Assembly (NCBI RefSeq): GCF_008638365.1
Contig: NZ_VWVU01000007.1
Span: forward strand, 1 to 64,000
DNA: 64,000 nucleotides
From: Nocardiopsis quinghaiensis
GTDB taxonomy: Bacteria; Actinomycetota; Actinomycetes; Streptosporangiales; Streptosporangiaceae
Reading direction: 5' to 3'
The translations under genes were made by a program, and so were the position numbers. Positions 46,084 through 55,090 of this stretch are shown one piece after another (the first letter of the stretch is position 1; each line of letters opens with the position of its first letter). The notes beneath the pieces are model-generated. The model saw only the letters and a list, made by a program, of their open reading frames with translations. It was not told the origin of the DNA and did not search any database.

Positions 46084-47334
46084 TCAGCCCACCAGCCGGG
46101 CGTGCAGGGAGGTCGCGGAGGTGTCGGTGAGCGAGGCGACCTGGTCGATCACCACGCGCAGCGCCGCGGTGTCGTCCCCGGCCTCGGCGAAGGCCGCGCG
46201 GAACTGCGGGTCCAGGCCCTCGGGGGCGCCCTTCCACAGGGCGCCGACCAGTTCGGTGATCAGGCGGCGCTCCTCGACCTGGTAGGCCAGGGCCTCCTCG
46301 CGCGAGAGCACGAAGTGGGCGGCGACCGCCTTGAGCAGGGCGCACTCCAGCAGGGGGCGGCGGGGCACGATGAGGTCGGCGCCGTAGCGGGTGAGCCGTC
46401 CGGAACCGTGCGCGGCGCGGGTGGCGTTCTCGGCGGCCCGGCAGAAGCGGCCGATGAGTTCGCTGGTGAGGTTCTTGAGGGCGGCGAGGGAGGGCAGGTC
46501 CCCGGTGAACTCGCGGGGCCAGACGGGGTCGGCGACCAGGTCGGTGAACACCTCGTCGAGTTCGGCGGCCTCGGCGTCGCAGTAGTGGGCGGCGGCGATC
46601 CGGACGACCTCGGCGCGCTCGGCGCTGCCGTGCAGGGCGGACGGGTCCACCAGCCCGGCGTGCAGGGCGTCCTCGACGTCGTGGACGGAGTAGGCGACGT
46701 CATCGGCCCAGTCCATGACCTGGGCCTCGAAGCAGGTGCGGTTCCGGGGCGCCCCCAGGCGCAGCCAGGTGAACATCTCGGTGTCGTCGGGGTAGCAGTT
46801 GAACTTGTGGGTGTCGCCTCCCTCGCCCCTGCGCCAGGGGTACTTGACGGTGGCGTCCAGGGTGGCGCGGGTGAGGTTGAGCCCGGCGCTGCGTCCGTCG
46901 GGTTCGATGACCTTGCCCTCCAGGCGCACGAGCAGGCGCAGGCTCTGGGCGTTGCCCTCGAAGCCGCCGCAGTCGGCGGCGGCCTCGTCCAGCGCACGCT
47001 CGCCGTTGTGGCCGAAGGGCGGGTGGCCGAGGTCGTGGGAGAGGCAGGCGGCCTCCACCAGGTCGGGGTCGCAGCCCAGGGCCTGGCCGAGCTCACGGCC
47101 GATCTGGGCGCACTCCAGGGAGTGGGTGAGGCGGGTACGCGGGAAGTCGCTCACGCCGGGCTGGACCACCTGGGTCTTGGCGGCCAGGCGGCGCAGGGCG
47201 GCGCTGTGCAGGACCCGGGCGCGGTCGCGCTCGAAGGGGTCGCGGGCCCGGTTCTTGCGGTCCTCGCGCGCCCGGCGCTCGGTGTCCTGCGGCGTGTAGC
47301 CGGGGGCTCCGCCCTCGCGGGGGTTGTTCCTCAT
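46084..47334 (-). CDS. dgt: dGTP triphosphohydrolase-like protein
   Basis: A 416-residue HD-domain nucleotidohydrolase. The motifs [41 protein letters not shown] (HD pair), [18 protein letters not shown] and the C-terminal HD family pattern are all present. It hydrolyses dGTP (and possibly other dNTPs) to the nucleoside and triphosphate, limiting dNTP pools. ATG at 47334. In M. tuberculosis dgt is immediately upstream of dnaG on the same strand; here the arabinose locus separates them. Confidence 0.93.
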   Translation of the reverse strand: MRNNPREGGAPGYTPQDTERRAREDRKNRARDPFERDRARVLHSAALRRLAAKTQVVQPGVSDFPRTRLTHSLECAQIGRELGQALGCDPDLVEAACLSHDLGHPPFGHNGERALDEAAADCGGFEGNAQSLRLLVRLEGKVIEPDGRSAGLNLTRATLDATVKYPWRRGEGGDTHKFNCYPDDTEMFTWLRLGAPRNRTCFEAQVMDWADDVAYSVHDVEDALHAGLVDPSALHGSAERAEVVRIAAAHYCDAEAAELDEVFTDLVADPVWPREFTGDLPSLAALKNLTSELIGRFCRAAENATRAAHGSGRLTRYGADLIVPRRPLLECALLKAVAAHFVLSREEALAYQVEERRLITELVGALWKGAPEGLDPQFRAAFAEAGDDTAALRVVIDQVASLTDTSATSLHARLVG

Positions 47335-47384
47335 CGTCTGCGAGCCTACTTTCCAGCAGCGACAACACGTGTCGTCCGCGCTGG

Positions 47385-48434
47385 TCAGGCGGCGTTGACG
47401 TCGATATCGCTGCTGTCGTCGAAGATCCAGTAGTACCAGAGCGCGGCGGTCTCCCTGGTGATGTACCAGAGCTGGGTGCGACGCTCGATGACCGCGGGGC
47501 CCGAGCGCGAGGGCGAGGTGCCCGCCTCGATGCCGTGGTCGGCGGCCATCCGCTCGGACCGCAGGCTGTGCCAGGGGTCGGAGACGAGGATGGCGCTGTC
47601 CCAGGAGCGCTCCTCGAAGACGAGTGAGACGGCCTGGATGCTCTGGAGCGTGTCGCGCCCCTCCTCCACGGCGATGATCTGGTCGGCGGGGACGCCCACC
47701 TCGACCAGCCAGTCGCGTCCCGACGCCGCCTCGGTGAAGTTGTCTGCGGGCTGTTTGCCTCCGACGGTGACGATGACGGGCGCGACGCCCTCCAGGTAGA
47801 GGACCTGGGCGTGCCGGAGCCGGGCCTCGAAGACGGGCGAGGGGACACCGTTGTACTGGCTGGCGCCGAGCACGACGATGGCGTCGGAGGGGACGCGGTC
47901 GTCCTGGCGTGCGGTGTACCAGACCCAGCCCCAGGTGGCGGGCGGCAGGGCCAGGGCGGTGACCAGCAGGAGGGTGACCAGCCAGCGCAGACGGAAGCGG
48001 CGCCTCCTGCGACGGGACGGGCGGGGCGGCTCGGGCCGGGTGCCGGGGGGTTCGGGCCCCGGGGCCTCCTCGGGCAGGTCCGGTGCCGGGGGGCGAGGGG
48101 CCCGGCCCCGGCCGGGGGGCCGGTCGCGGACGAAGCGCCGGGTGAAGGGAGTCCCGCCGGAGGCGTCCCGGGTGTCGGCGTCCCGGGTGAACTCACTGGT
48201 CTGGTCCGGATCGGGGGGAGGGGGCGCCGGGAACTCCCCGCGCCGGAACCGCCGGGTGGCCTCGTCGTCGGGGTCGCGGGAGAACTCGCGGGTGCCGTCG
48301 GCGCCGTCGGTACCGGGGGCGGGGGTGAGGGCCTCACGGGAGAAGACCCGGGTGGCCTCGTCGTCGGGAGAGGGAGCGGGGGTGGGGTGGTCCTCCCACG
48401 GTTCCTCACCACGGCCGTCGTTCGCCGTTCGCAC
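47385..48434 (-). CDS. YdcF/ElyC-family (DUF218) membrane protein with repetitive N-terminus
   Basis: A 349-residue protein with three parts. Residues 1-140 are polar and disordered-looking, with at least five copies of a T-R-x-F-x-R-like unit ([42 protein letters not shown]). A basic stretch and one helix ([21 protein letters not shown]) follow near residue 150. The C-terminus is the DUF218 domain: [44 protein letters not shown] and [31 protein letters not shown]218 proteins act in envelope metabolism. GTG at 48434 follows GGAGGTGAGCC. Confidence 0.85.
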   Translation of the reverse strand: MRTANDGRGEEPWEDHPTPAPSPDDEATRVFSREALTPAPGTDGADGTREFSRDPDDEATRRFRRGEFPAPPPPDPDQTSEFTRDADTRDASGGTPFTRRFVRDRPPGRGRAPRPPAPDLPEEAPGPEPPGTRPEPPRPSRRRRRRFRLRWLVTLLLVTALALPPATWGWVWYTARQDDRVPSDAIVVLGASQYNGVPSPVFEARLRHAQVLYLEGVAPVIVTVGGKQPADNFTEAASGRDWLVEVGVPADQIIAVEEGRDTLQSIQAVSLVFEERSWDSAILVSDPWHSLRSERMAADHGIEAGTSPSRSGPAVIERRTQLWYITRETAALWYYWIFDDSSDIDVNAA

Positions 48435-48720
48435 CGGCTCACCTCCGCACAGATCTTCGGTCGGGGACGTGCCACCCCCACTGGGACGGCCTCCGCCCGC
48501 CGCTGGTTCTCAGCGGTCCCGGCAGGAAGGCCGTGGCGGAGGTGGTGTCGGCGCGCCCCCGTCACCGCGCGTGGGGAGGCGGGCGGGAAACGGTGGCCCT
48601 TCTGTCGGCCAGAATACATCACGAACAGGTCACGACCACGGTGCGCTGTGACCGCCGACCGGGATGAGTCTAGAGCTTTTCGGGTGTGCTCCCGTCCGTG
48701 TGCCGAATCCTTGTACGAGC
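48435..48720. other. Intergenic region upstream of the YdcF-like gene
   Basis: No supported gene in this stretch. It separates the YdcF-like gene from the ppdK terminator. I see no operator I can name. Confidence 0.4.
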
Positions 48721-48755
48721 CCGGGCGCGGTGGCCGGGGGCACCACCGCGCCCGG
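48721..48755 (-). terminator. Terminator after ppdK
   Basis: CCGGGCGCGGTG (48721-48732) and CACCGCGCCCGG (48744-48755) form a perfect 12-bp stem with an 11-nt loop, 29 nt after the ppdK stop. Confidence 0.65.
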
Positions 48756-48783
48756 GCCGCGTCCGGGCTCTGCCAGGGCTCCC

Positions 48784-51480
48784 TCAGGGCGCGGAGCGGC
48801 CGGCGGCCCGGCCCGCCTCCAGGCGCGCGACGGGTACCCGGAAGGGCGAGCAGGACACGTAGTCCAGGCCCGCCCGGTGGAAGAAGTGCACCGACGCGGG
48901 ATCGCCCCCGTGCTCGCCGCACACCCCGAGCTTGATGCCCGGGCGGGCGGCCCGTCCCTCCTCGACGGCGATGCGGATGAGACGGCCCACGCCGTCCACG
49001 TCCAGGGACTCGAAGGGCGACACCCCGAACACGCCCTTCTCCAGGTAGGCGGAGAAGAAGGAGGCCTCCACGTCGTCGCGGGAGAACCCCCAGACCGTCT
49101 GGGTGAGGTCGTTGGTGCCGAAGGAGAAGAACTCGGCGTTCTCGGCGATCTGCCCGGCGGTCAGCGCGGCGCGGGGCAGCTCGATCATCGTGCCGACGGG
49201 AAGGTCGAGCTCGACGCCGTGCTCCTGTCCCACCTCGCGCAGCACGCGCAGCGCGTCCTCGCGGATGATCTCCAGCTCCTGCACGGTGCCCACCAGCGGG
49301 ATCATGATCTCGGGGCAGGGGCGGCCGCCCGCGGCGATCCGGTCGACGGCGGCCTGGGCGATGGCGCGCACCTGCATGGTGAACAGGCCGGGCACGACCA
49401 GGCCCAGGCGGACGCCGCGCAGGCCCAGCATCGGGTTCTGCTCGTGCAGCTTGTGTACGGCCTGGAGTACCCGCAGGTCGTTCTCGTGGCTCTCGCCGCG
49501 CGCCTCGGCCACGGCCACGCGTACCGACAGCTCGGTGATGTCGGGCAGGAACTCGTGCAGCGGCGGGTCGAGCAGGCGTACGGTCACCGGCAGGCCGTCC
49601 ATGGCCTCCAGGATTCCGCCGAAGTCCTCGCGCTGCAGGGGCAGCAGCGCGTCGAGGGCCTGCGTCTGCTCCTCCTCGGTGTCGGCGAGGATGAGCCGCT
49701 CCACCAGCTGGCGGCGATCACCCAGGAACATGTGCTCGGTCCGGCACAGGCCGATGCCCTGCGCGCCCATGCGGCGGGCACGGGCGGCGTCCTCGCGGGT
49801 GTCGGCGTTGGCGCGTACGCGCATGCGGCGGGCGGCGTCGACGTAGTGCATGAGCCGGTCCACGGCGCGCACGAGGTCGCCCGCCCGGTCGGAGGCCGGA
49901 TCGATCTCGCCCTCGAAGTAGCGCACGACGGGCGAGTCCACCACGGGCACCTCGCCGAGGAAGACCTCGCCGCTGGCGCCGTCGATGGATATGACGTCGC
50001 CCTCCTCGACCACCTCGCCGCCGGGCGCGGTCATGCGCCGGTTCTTGGTGTCGATGTCGAGTTCCTCGGCACCGCACACGCAGGTCTTGCCCATGCCCCG
50101 GGCGACCACGGCGGCGTGCGAGGTCTTGCCGCCGCGGCTGGTGAGGATGCCCTCGGCGGCGATCATGCCCTCCAGGTCGTCGGGGTTGGTCTCACGGCGG
50201 CACAGGATGACCCGCTCCCCGCTGCGCGACCACTTGACGGCGGTGTAGGAGTCGAAGACGGCCTTGCCGACGGCGGCTCCGGGCGAGGCGTTCATGCCTC
50301 GCCCGATGCGGTGGGTACCGGCTCCGGAGACGGCCTCATCGTCGAAGCGGGGGAACATCAGCTGGGCGAGCTGGTCGCCGGTGACGCGCTGGACCGCCTC
50401 GTCCAGGGTGATCATGCCCTGGTCGACCAGCTGGTCGGCGATGCGGAACGCGGCGGCGGCCGTGCGCTTGCCCACGCGGGTCTGCAGCATCCACAGCTTG
50501 CCGCGCTCGATCGTGAACTCGATGTCGCACAGGTCGCGGTAGTGGTTCTCCAGGGTGTCCATGACGCCCATCAGCTCCCGGTGGCTGCGGGCGTCGATCT
50601 TCTCCAGGTCGGCGAGGGGCACGGTGTTGCGGATACCGGCCACCACGTCCTCGCCCTGGGCGTTCTGGAGGTAGTCGCCGTAGACGCCGGGCTGCCCGGA
50701 GGCGGGGTCGCGGGTGAAGGCGACGCCGGTTCCCGAGTCCATCCCGAGGTTGCCGAAGACCATGGAGCAGACGTTGACGGCGGTGCCGAGGTCGGCGGGG
50801 ATGCGTTCCTGGCGTCGGTACAGGATGGCGCGGGGGGCGTTCCAGGAGTCGAAGACCGCCTTGACGGCGAGGGTCATCTGCTCGCGGGGGTCGCTGGGGA
50901 AGGGGCTGCCGGTCTGCTCCAGCACGACCGCCTTGAAGCGGTCGACGAGTCGGCGCAGGTCGGCGGCGTCCAGGTCCAGGTCGCTCGCGACGCCCTTGGC
51001 GGCCTTGACCTCGTCGATGGCGTCCTCGAAGAGCTCGCCGTCGATGTCCTGCACGGTCTTGCCGAACATCTGGATGAGGCGCCGGTAGGAGTCCCAGGCG
51101 AAGCGCTCGTCACCGCCCTGGGCGGCCAGGCCGACGACGGACTCGTCGTTGAGGCCGATGTTGAGGACGGTCTCCATCATGCCGGGCATGGAGAACCTGG
51201 CACCCGAGCGCACGCTGACCAGGAGCGGGTCGTCCGGCTGGCCGAGGCGGCGGCCCATGGCCCTCTCCAGCTCCTTGAGGTTCACCTCGATCTCGGCGTC
51301 GAGCCCGGCGGGCACGCTGCCCTCGGAGAGGTAGTGGCGGCACGCCTCGGTGGTGATCGTGAACCCGGGGGGAACCGGCAGGCCGAGGTTGGTCATCTCG
51401 GCGAGGTTGGCACCCTTGCCGCCGAGAAGGTCCTTCAGGTCCCTGTTGCCCTCGGTGAACTTGTAGACGTACTTGGCCAC
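48784..51480 (-). CDS. ppdK: Pyruvate phosphate dikinase
   Basis: An 898-residue dikinase interconverting pyruvate, ATP and Pi with PEP, AMP and PPi. The N-terminal ATP-grasp domain starts KFTEGNRDLKDLLGGKGANLAEMTNLGLPVPPGFTITTEACRHYL; the swivelling domain has the catalytic His in TSRGGKTSHAAVVARGMGKTCVCG near residue 455; the C-terminal PEP/pyruvate domain has MIELPRAALTAGQIAENAEFFSFGTNDLTQTVWGFSRDD and LGVCGEHGGDPASVHFFHRAGLDYVSCSPFRVPVARL. GTG at 51480. The length is normal. A DasR-like site is about 140 bases upstream, suggesting aminosugar control. Confidence 0.95.
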   Translation of the reverse strand: MAKYVYKFTEGNRDLKDLLGGKGANLAEMTNLGLPVPPGFTITTEACRHYLSEGSVPAGLDAEIEVNLKELERAMGRRLGQPDDPLLVSVRSGARFSMPGMMETVLNIGLNDESVVGLAAQGGDERFAWDSYRRLIQMFGKTVQDIDGELFEDAIDEVKAAKGVASDLDLDAADLRRLVDRFKAVVLEQTGSPFPSDPREQMTLAVKAVFDSWNAPRAILYRRQERIPADLGTAVNVCSMVFGNLGMDSGTGVAFTRDPASGQPGVYGDYLQNAQGEDVVAGIRNTVPLADLEKIDARSHRELMGVMDTLENHYRDLCDIEFTIERGKLWMLQTRVGKRTAAAAFRIADQLVDQGMITLDEAVQRVTGDQLAQLMFPRFDDEAVSGAGTHRIGRGMNASPGAAVGKAVFDSYTAVKWSRSGERVILCRRETNPDDLEGMIAAEGILTSRGGKTSHAAVVARGMGKTCVCGAEELDIDTKNRRMTAPGGEVVEEGDVISIDGASGEVFLGEVPVVDSPVVRYFEGEIDPASDRAGDLVRAVDRLMHYVDAARRMRVRANADTREDAARARRMGAQGIGLCRTEHMFLGDRRQLVERLILADTEEEQTQALDALLPLQREDFGGILEAMDGLPVTVRLLDPPLHEFLPDITELSVRVAVAEARGESHENDLRVLQAVHKLHEQNPMLGLRGVRLGLVVPGLFTMQVRAIAQAAVDRIAAGGRPCPEIMIPLVGTVQELEIIREDALRVLREVGQEHGVELDLPVGTMIELPRAALTAGQIAENAEFFSFGTNDLTQTVWGFSRDDVEASFFSAYLEKGVFGVSPFESLDVDGVGRLIRIAVEEGRAARPGIKLGVCGEHGGDPASVHFFHRAGLDYVSCSPFRVPVARLEAGRAAGRSAP

Positions 51481-51619
51481 GGGGGTTGCTCCCTCGTTCG
51501 TCGACGACTCAGCGCTGGGTCGGCGCCTGTGCCCGGATGGCGCGACTCTTCCACACTCCGCGACCCCACTTCCTCATGAACTCCCCGTTTTTGGTGTATT
51601 CCCAGTTCAGTACGGTTGA

Positions 51620-51635
51620 AAAGGTCTATACCAAT
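51620..51635. promoter_or_regulatory. DasR-like operator upstream of ppdK
   Basis: AAAGGTCTATACCAAT matches the palindromic GntR/DasR consensus ACTGGTCTAGACCACT at 12 of 16 positions, with the core GGTCTA-ACC intact. It lies 140 nt from the ppdK start. No DasR gene is in the window. Confidence 0.4.
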
Positions 51636-51797
51636 GGTTCAGCAAAGACGCACCGCGCCTCCTGCGCGGAACATGGGGGATGGATCCGCGACAGCGCTGG
51701 TCAGGAGGGTGAGCGCGCTCACGGGGACGCGCGGAACCGGAGGACACCGCCCCGGGTACGGAATCGACCAATCCCATGTCACGGGCACCACGAAGGC

Positions 51798-51821
51798 CCC
51801 CTGTGCCACGAAACACAGGGG
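51798..51821. terminator. Hairpin in the ppdK/hemolysin III intergenic region
   Basis: CCCCTGTG (51798-51805) and CACAGGGG (51814-51821), 8-bp stem, loop CCACGAAA. It lies just ahead of the palindrome below. Confidence 0.4.
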
Positions 51822-51831
51822 TACTGGTGGG

Positions 51832-51853
51832 TAACCTACGGGCCCGTAGGTTA
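51832..51853. promoter_or_regulatory. Perfect 22-bp palindrome upstream of the hemolysin III gene
   Basis: The arms TAACCTACGGG and CCCGTAGGTTA are perfect reverse complements, 50 nt before the GTG start. TAGGTTAGGCT at its right edge could be a -10 element, so binding would block transcription. The form is that of a TetR- or GntR-type operator; the regulator is not encoded nearby. Confidence 0.7.
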
Positions 51854-51903
51854 GGCTGCCGACAGGACCGCAGCGGGGCGGACCGCAGACGGAGGGATGC
51901 AGC

Positions 51904-52674
51904 GTGTCGGAGGAACAGGCTCGGGGGACCGAAGGCACGGAAACCGGTCCGGCCGACCCGGCCCCCCACAAGGAGAACGACCGGCACAGCGGTCGCCACA
52001 AGGGGGCCGCGGCGACGGCGGCCGAGGACCTGTTCGAGGCGGTCAAGCCGCGTCTGCGCGGCTGGCTGCACCTGGGGACCGCGCCGTTGGCCCTGGCGGC
52101 GGGCATCGTCCTGGTGATCCTGTCCCCCACCCTGCCCGCGATGATCGCCAGCGCCGTGTACGCGCTCAGTTCGGTGCTGCTGTTCGGCACCTCGGCGGTC
52201 TACCACGTGGGCCGCTGGTCGACGGGGGCGCAGAAGGTCCTGCGCCGCATGGACCACTCGAACATCTACCTCATCATCGCGGGCACCTACACGCCGTTCG
52301 TGCTGCTGGTGCTCGAAGGCACGCTGCGCACCGCCATGCTGGTGCTGATCTGGGGCGGGGCGATCGCCGGGGTCGGCTTCAAGCTGCTGTGGCTCAACGC
52401 GCCGCGCTGGCTGTCCACCGCCCTGTACCTGGCCATCGGCTGGGTGGCGGTGCTGTTCATCCCGGACCTGATCAGCGGCACCCATCCGGCGACGTGGATC
52501 CTCATCCTGGTGGGCGGGGCGCTCTACAGCGTCGGCGCGGTGGTCTACGGGCTCAAGCGGCCCAACCCGGCACCGCGCTGGTTCGGCTTCCACGAGATCT
52601 TCCACTCGCTGACCATCGCGGCCTTCGTCTGTCACTACATAGCGGTGTCCTTCGTGGTCTACACCCCGGGCTGA
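51904..52674 (+). CDS. Hemolysin III family / TrhA-like seven-helix membrane protein
   Basis: A 256-residue PAQR-family membrane protein. Residues 1-50 are a polar, charged cytoplasmic extension. The core has seven hydrophobic segments, with the conserved His and Asp positions in VYHVGRWSTGAQKVLRRMDHSNIYLIIAGTYTPFVLLVL and the terminal GFHEIFHSLTIAAFVCHYIAVSFV. The latter two are the metal-binding histidines of the family. Bacterial TrhA proteins take part in membrane homeostasis; the hemolysin name is historical. GTG at 51904 follows GGAGGGATGCAGC. Confidence 0.9.
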   Translation: MSEEQARGTEGTETGPADPAPHKENDRHSGRHKGAAATAAEDLFEAVKPRLRGWLHLGTAPLALAAGIVLVILSPTLPAMIASAVYALSSVLLFGTSAVYHVGRWSTGAQKVLRRMDHSNIYLIIAGTYTPFVLLVLEGTLRTAMLVLIWGGAIAGVGFKLLWLNAPRWLSTALYLAIGWVAVLFIPDLISGTHPATWILILVGGALYSVGAVVYGLKRPNPAPRWFGFHEIFHSLTIAAFVCHYIAVSFVVYTPG

Positions 52675-52965
52675 TCCGGCGGGAGCTGAAGGAACGGGCC
52701 TCATCGGCACCCCTCGGCCGAACACATCCGGACAAGCGGGACGGCCTCTTCGCGGAGCGCCGAAACGGAGTAGCCGTCCGGGCCGGGACACGGACATCCG
52801 TCAGGTCATCGGCTGCCGCCGTCCGCCCGAGGCCACCGGCGTCTCGGCCGCCAGCGTATCCAGGCGCTCGCAGGAACAACGGTCCTCGCCACGCCCCCGC
52901 GCGGCTCAGGTCCTCCTCCCCTCCCGGAAGGGACCCGACGCGCGGGGGCGTGGTCGTCGCCCGTG

Positions 52966-54348
52966 TCAGGCGAAGTCGAACAGCGGCGGGAACACCAGCA
53001 CGACCAGCCCCGCCCAGACCGCGTAGACCGGAAGGTAGGCCGTCTGCCACCGTTCGATCGCGGCGAACGGACGTACGCCCCGCACGAAGCCCGCCATCAG
53101 CCACGCCGACCACACCAGGTGCACCAGCAGCACGAGGTTGAGCCCCAGCGCGGCGGTCTTGTTGGCGGTGAACCCGAACTCGGCGATGCGCGCCAGCATC
53201 GCCGTCAGCGCGACGGCGTCCACCGCGAGCGCCGCTCCGACCAGCGCGAGCTGGAGCCAGTCGAAGACGCCCGCCGGGGCCATCGGGTCCCGGGCGGAGA
53301 CCGAGTACAGCAGGAGGAACAGGACCAGCACCAGAACGGCGTCCATGAGGATGAGCAGGCCGCGATCCACCGTGGTCAGCGGACCGTTCACCAGGAGCGC
53401 CACCAGGTCCGCGGCCAACATCAGGACCGCCAGCGGCGTGAAGACCCGGGTCAGGACGGGCGCGATGTTCTCCACCACGCTCTTCTTGGCCTCCACCAGC
53501 CACGCGGCCACCAGGAGCGCACCGGGCACGCCGAACGGCAGGAGCCAGTCCTCGAAGAACGGTTCGAGGTCGACGTCGACCAGGGCGAGCACAGCGAAGG
53601 TGAGGCCGACGAGGACCATGGACCCCAGCATGATCAGCGCCAGGTACATCACCAGCTCGCCCACGAACCGCACGAAGTCCATGCGCCGCTCGTGGGACCG
53701 CCAGTTCCCGCCCGTGTGCAGGACACCCGCGAGCAGCCACAGGAGGACCGGAGCGTGCGTGAACGCGAGTACGGCGGTCATCCCGGGTGACGGGAGCGGG
53801 CCGGGGGTCGTCTCGAACGGGTAGAGGTTCACCGCCAGGGCCGGCACCGCCGCGACGGCGGCCACCGCCGCGCACGCGCGCCACGTGACGCGCCGTTTCC
53901 AGGCGAACCATCCCGCGAGGAACGGGAGCACCACGAAGGCGAGGTTGCGGATCTGCGCGATCTCACCGTCGACCGACGTGAACAGGAGTTTGACCGCCAG
54001 ACCCGCGCCGAGCGCGCACGCGAGCACCACACCGAGCTCGCGCCAGCGCGAGAGACCGCCCGCGTCGTCCTCGGCCTCGGGGACGAGGACCAGCTGTTTC
54101 CAGAGCCGATGGGAGTGCTCGCGCGCGAACTCCCGCGACACCTCGCCCAGGTTGCCCATGCGCTTGACCGCGACGAGGAAGGCCTCCTCGTCATCGAGGC
54201 CGTTCGCCCCCAGGTCGGCTATCTGTTCGCGCAGGTGGTCCTCCATCTCCTCGACGTCCGACGGAGAGATGGCGCGACGGCGGCGCACGAAGCCGCGCCA
54301 CTGGTCGATCTGGTCCTCCAGGACACCCCCTCGCACGGCGTCGCTCAT
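52966..54348 (-). CDS. Membrane protein with N-terminal 'permease prefix' domain, PadR partner
   Basis: A 460-residue protein. Residues 1-85 are the permease-prefix-type domain (LEDQIDQWRGFVRRRRAISPSDVEEMEDHLREQIADLGANGLDDEEAFLVAVKRMGNLGEVSREFAREHSHRLWKQL). The remainder has about 10 hydrophobic segments and is of unknown function. Such prefix domains are usually encoded beside PadR regulators, as here: its ATG at 54348 shares a base with the PadR stop (TGATG). Co-expression with and control by PadR is likely; substrate or role unknown. Confidence 0.8.
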   Translation of the reverse strand: MSDAVRGGVLEDQIDQWRGFVRRRRAISPSDVEEMEDHLREQIADLGANGLDDEEAFLVAVKRMGNLGEVSREFAREHSHRLWKQLVLVPEAEDDAGGLSRWRELGVVLACALGAGLAVKLLFTSVDGEIAQIRNLAFVVLPFLAGWFAWKRRVTWRACAAVAAVAAVPALAVNLYPFETTPGPLPSPGMTAVLAFTHAPVLLWLLAGVLHTGGNWRSHERRMDFVRFVGELVMYLALIMLGSMVLVGLTFAVLALVDVDLEPFFEDWLLPFGVPGALLVAAWLVEAKKSVVENIAPVLTRVFTPLAVLMLAADLVALLVNGPLTTVDRGLLILMDAVLVLVLFLLLYSVSARDPMAPAGVFDWLQLALVGAALAVDAVALTAMLARIAEFGFTANKTAALGLNLVLLVHLVWSAWLMAGFVRGVRPFAAIERWQTAYLPVYAVWAGLVVLVFPPLFDFA

Positions 54349-54728
54349 CAGGCGGTCCCCCCTGCCGCGGCGCTCCCGAGGACCGGAGGGTGCGAGGCTG
54401 CCCGCCACACCTGCTTGAGCGCGTCGGCGACGACACTCCACTGCTCCTGCCGCTCGGCCAGCGCCTCCAGTCCTGTCTCCGTGATCGCGTAGTGCTTGCG
54501 GCGGCGGCCCGCGTCGGACGTACGCCAGGACGCCTGGACGTAGCCGTTGCGTTCGAGGCGGTGCAAGAGGGGATAGAGCATCCCGTCCGTCCACTGCATC
54601 TGTCCGCCGGAGAGCTCGTTGACGCGTTTGACGATGGCGTAGCCGTAGGACTCGCCCTCGGCCAAGATGCCCAGGACGAGCGGCGTGGCCGACGCCGCGA
54701 CCAGATCCTTGTCGATGTGCACGTGCAC
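54348..54728 (-). CDS. PadR-family transcriptional regulator
   Basis: A 126-residue regulator of the PadR family: LVLGILAEGESYGYAIVKRVNELSGGQMQWTDGMLYPLLHRLERNGYVQASWRTSDAGRRRKHYAITETGLEALAERQEQW, the full winged helix plus the C-terminal dimerisation helix. GTG at 54728. A 15-bp-arm inverted repeat lies immediately upstream and is almost surely its own operator. It is transcribed with the downstream membrane-protein gene. Confidence 0.92.
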   Translation of the reverse strand: MHVHIDKDLVAASATPLVLGILAEGESYGYAIVKRVNELSGGQMQWTDGMLYPLLHRLERNGYVQASWRTSDAGRRRKHYAITETGLEALAERQEQWSVVADALKQVWRAASHPPVLGSAAAGGTA

Positions 54729-54737
54729 TTCCCATAC

Positions 54738-54774
54738 CTAGTTCCGCTAGGGGTCGTTACCCTAGCAGAACTAG
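54738..54774. promoter_or_regulatory. Probable PadR operator: long inverted repeat
   Basis: CTAGTTCCGCTAGGG (54738-54752) and CCCTAGCAGAACTAG (54760-54774) are inverted, with one mismatch in 15 and a 7-nt spacer. It starts 10 nt before the PadR GTG and so covers the promoter or the start. Strong candidate for autoregulation. Confidence 0.75.
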
Positions 54775-54941
54775 GCATTGCAGAGCGAGGTATCGAGACG
54801 GCCCCCTCGCCACGGCCATGAGGGCGAGCGACGACGAACCGGGTGGGGAATTCGTCGTCACGATTCCCTTACGCAGTAGGACAATCCGCATCAAACAGCC
54901 AGGTACCGCACAGGCCCTACCGCTAGGTTGAGGCCAGGAAT

Positions 54942-54963
54942 CCTCGGCCGTGTGCGGCCGAGG
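54942..54963. terminator. Stem-loop in the PadR/glyS intergenic region
   Basis: CCTCGGCCG (54942-54950), TGTG loop, CGGCCGAGG (54955-54963): a 9-bp perfect stem. The region 54775-55030 otherwise holds no supported gene. Confidence 0.45.
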
Positions 54964-55030
54964 GAGCCGAGGAGGCGGCCGGAGACCACGTCCCCCCGGG
55001 CCCGGCCGTCTCACCCCTCCAGAACACGCG

Positions 55031-55068
55031 ACGGCGCCCGCCACCCCCTCAGGGGCGGCGGGCGCCGT
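55031..55068 (-). terminator. Terminator after glyS
   Basis: ACGGCGCCCGCC (55031-55042) and GGCGGGCGCCGT (55057-55068), a perfect 12-bp stem, 22 nt after the glyS stop codon. Confidence 0.65.
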
Positions 55069-55090
55069 CGTCACGTCCGCGGGCCGGGCC

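Noticed and set aside
48435-48783. Small gene or riboswitch between ppdK and the YdcF-like gene
   Set aside because: Only the ppdK terminator stem is convincing; the open frames there lack start signals and family features.
54757-55074. Small minus-strand open frame between PadR and glyS
   Set aside because: It spans the terminator of glyS and the PadR operator; composition is not coding-like.
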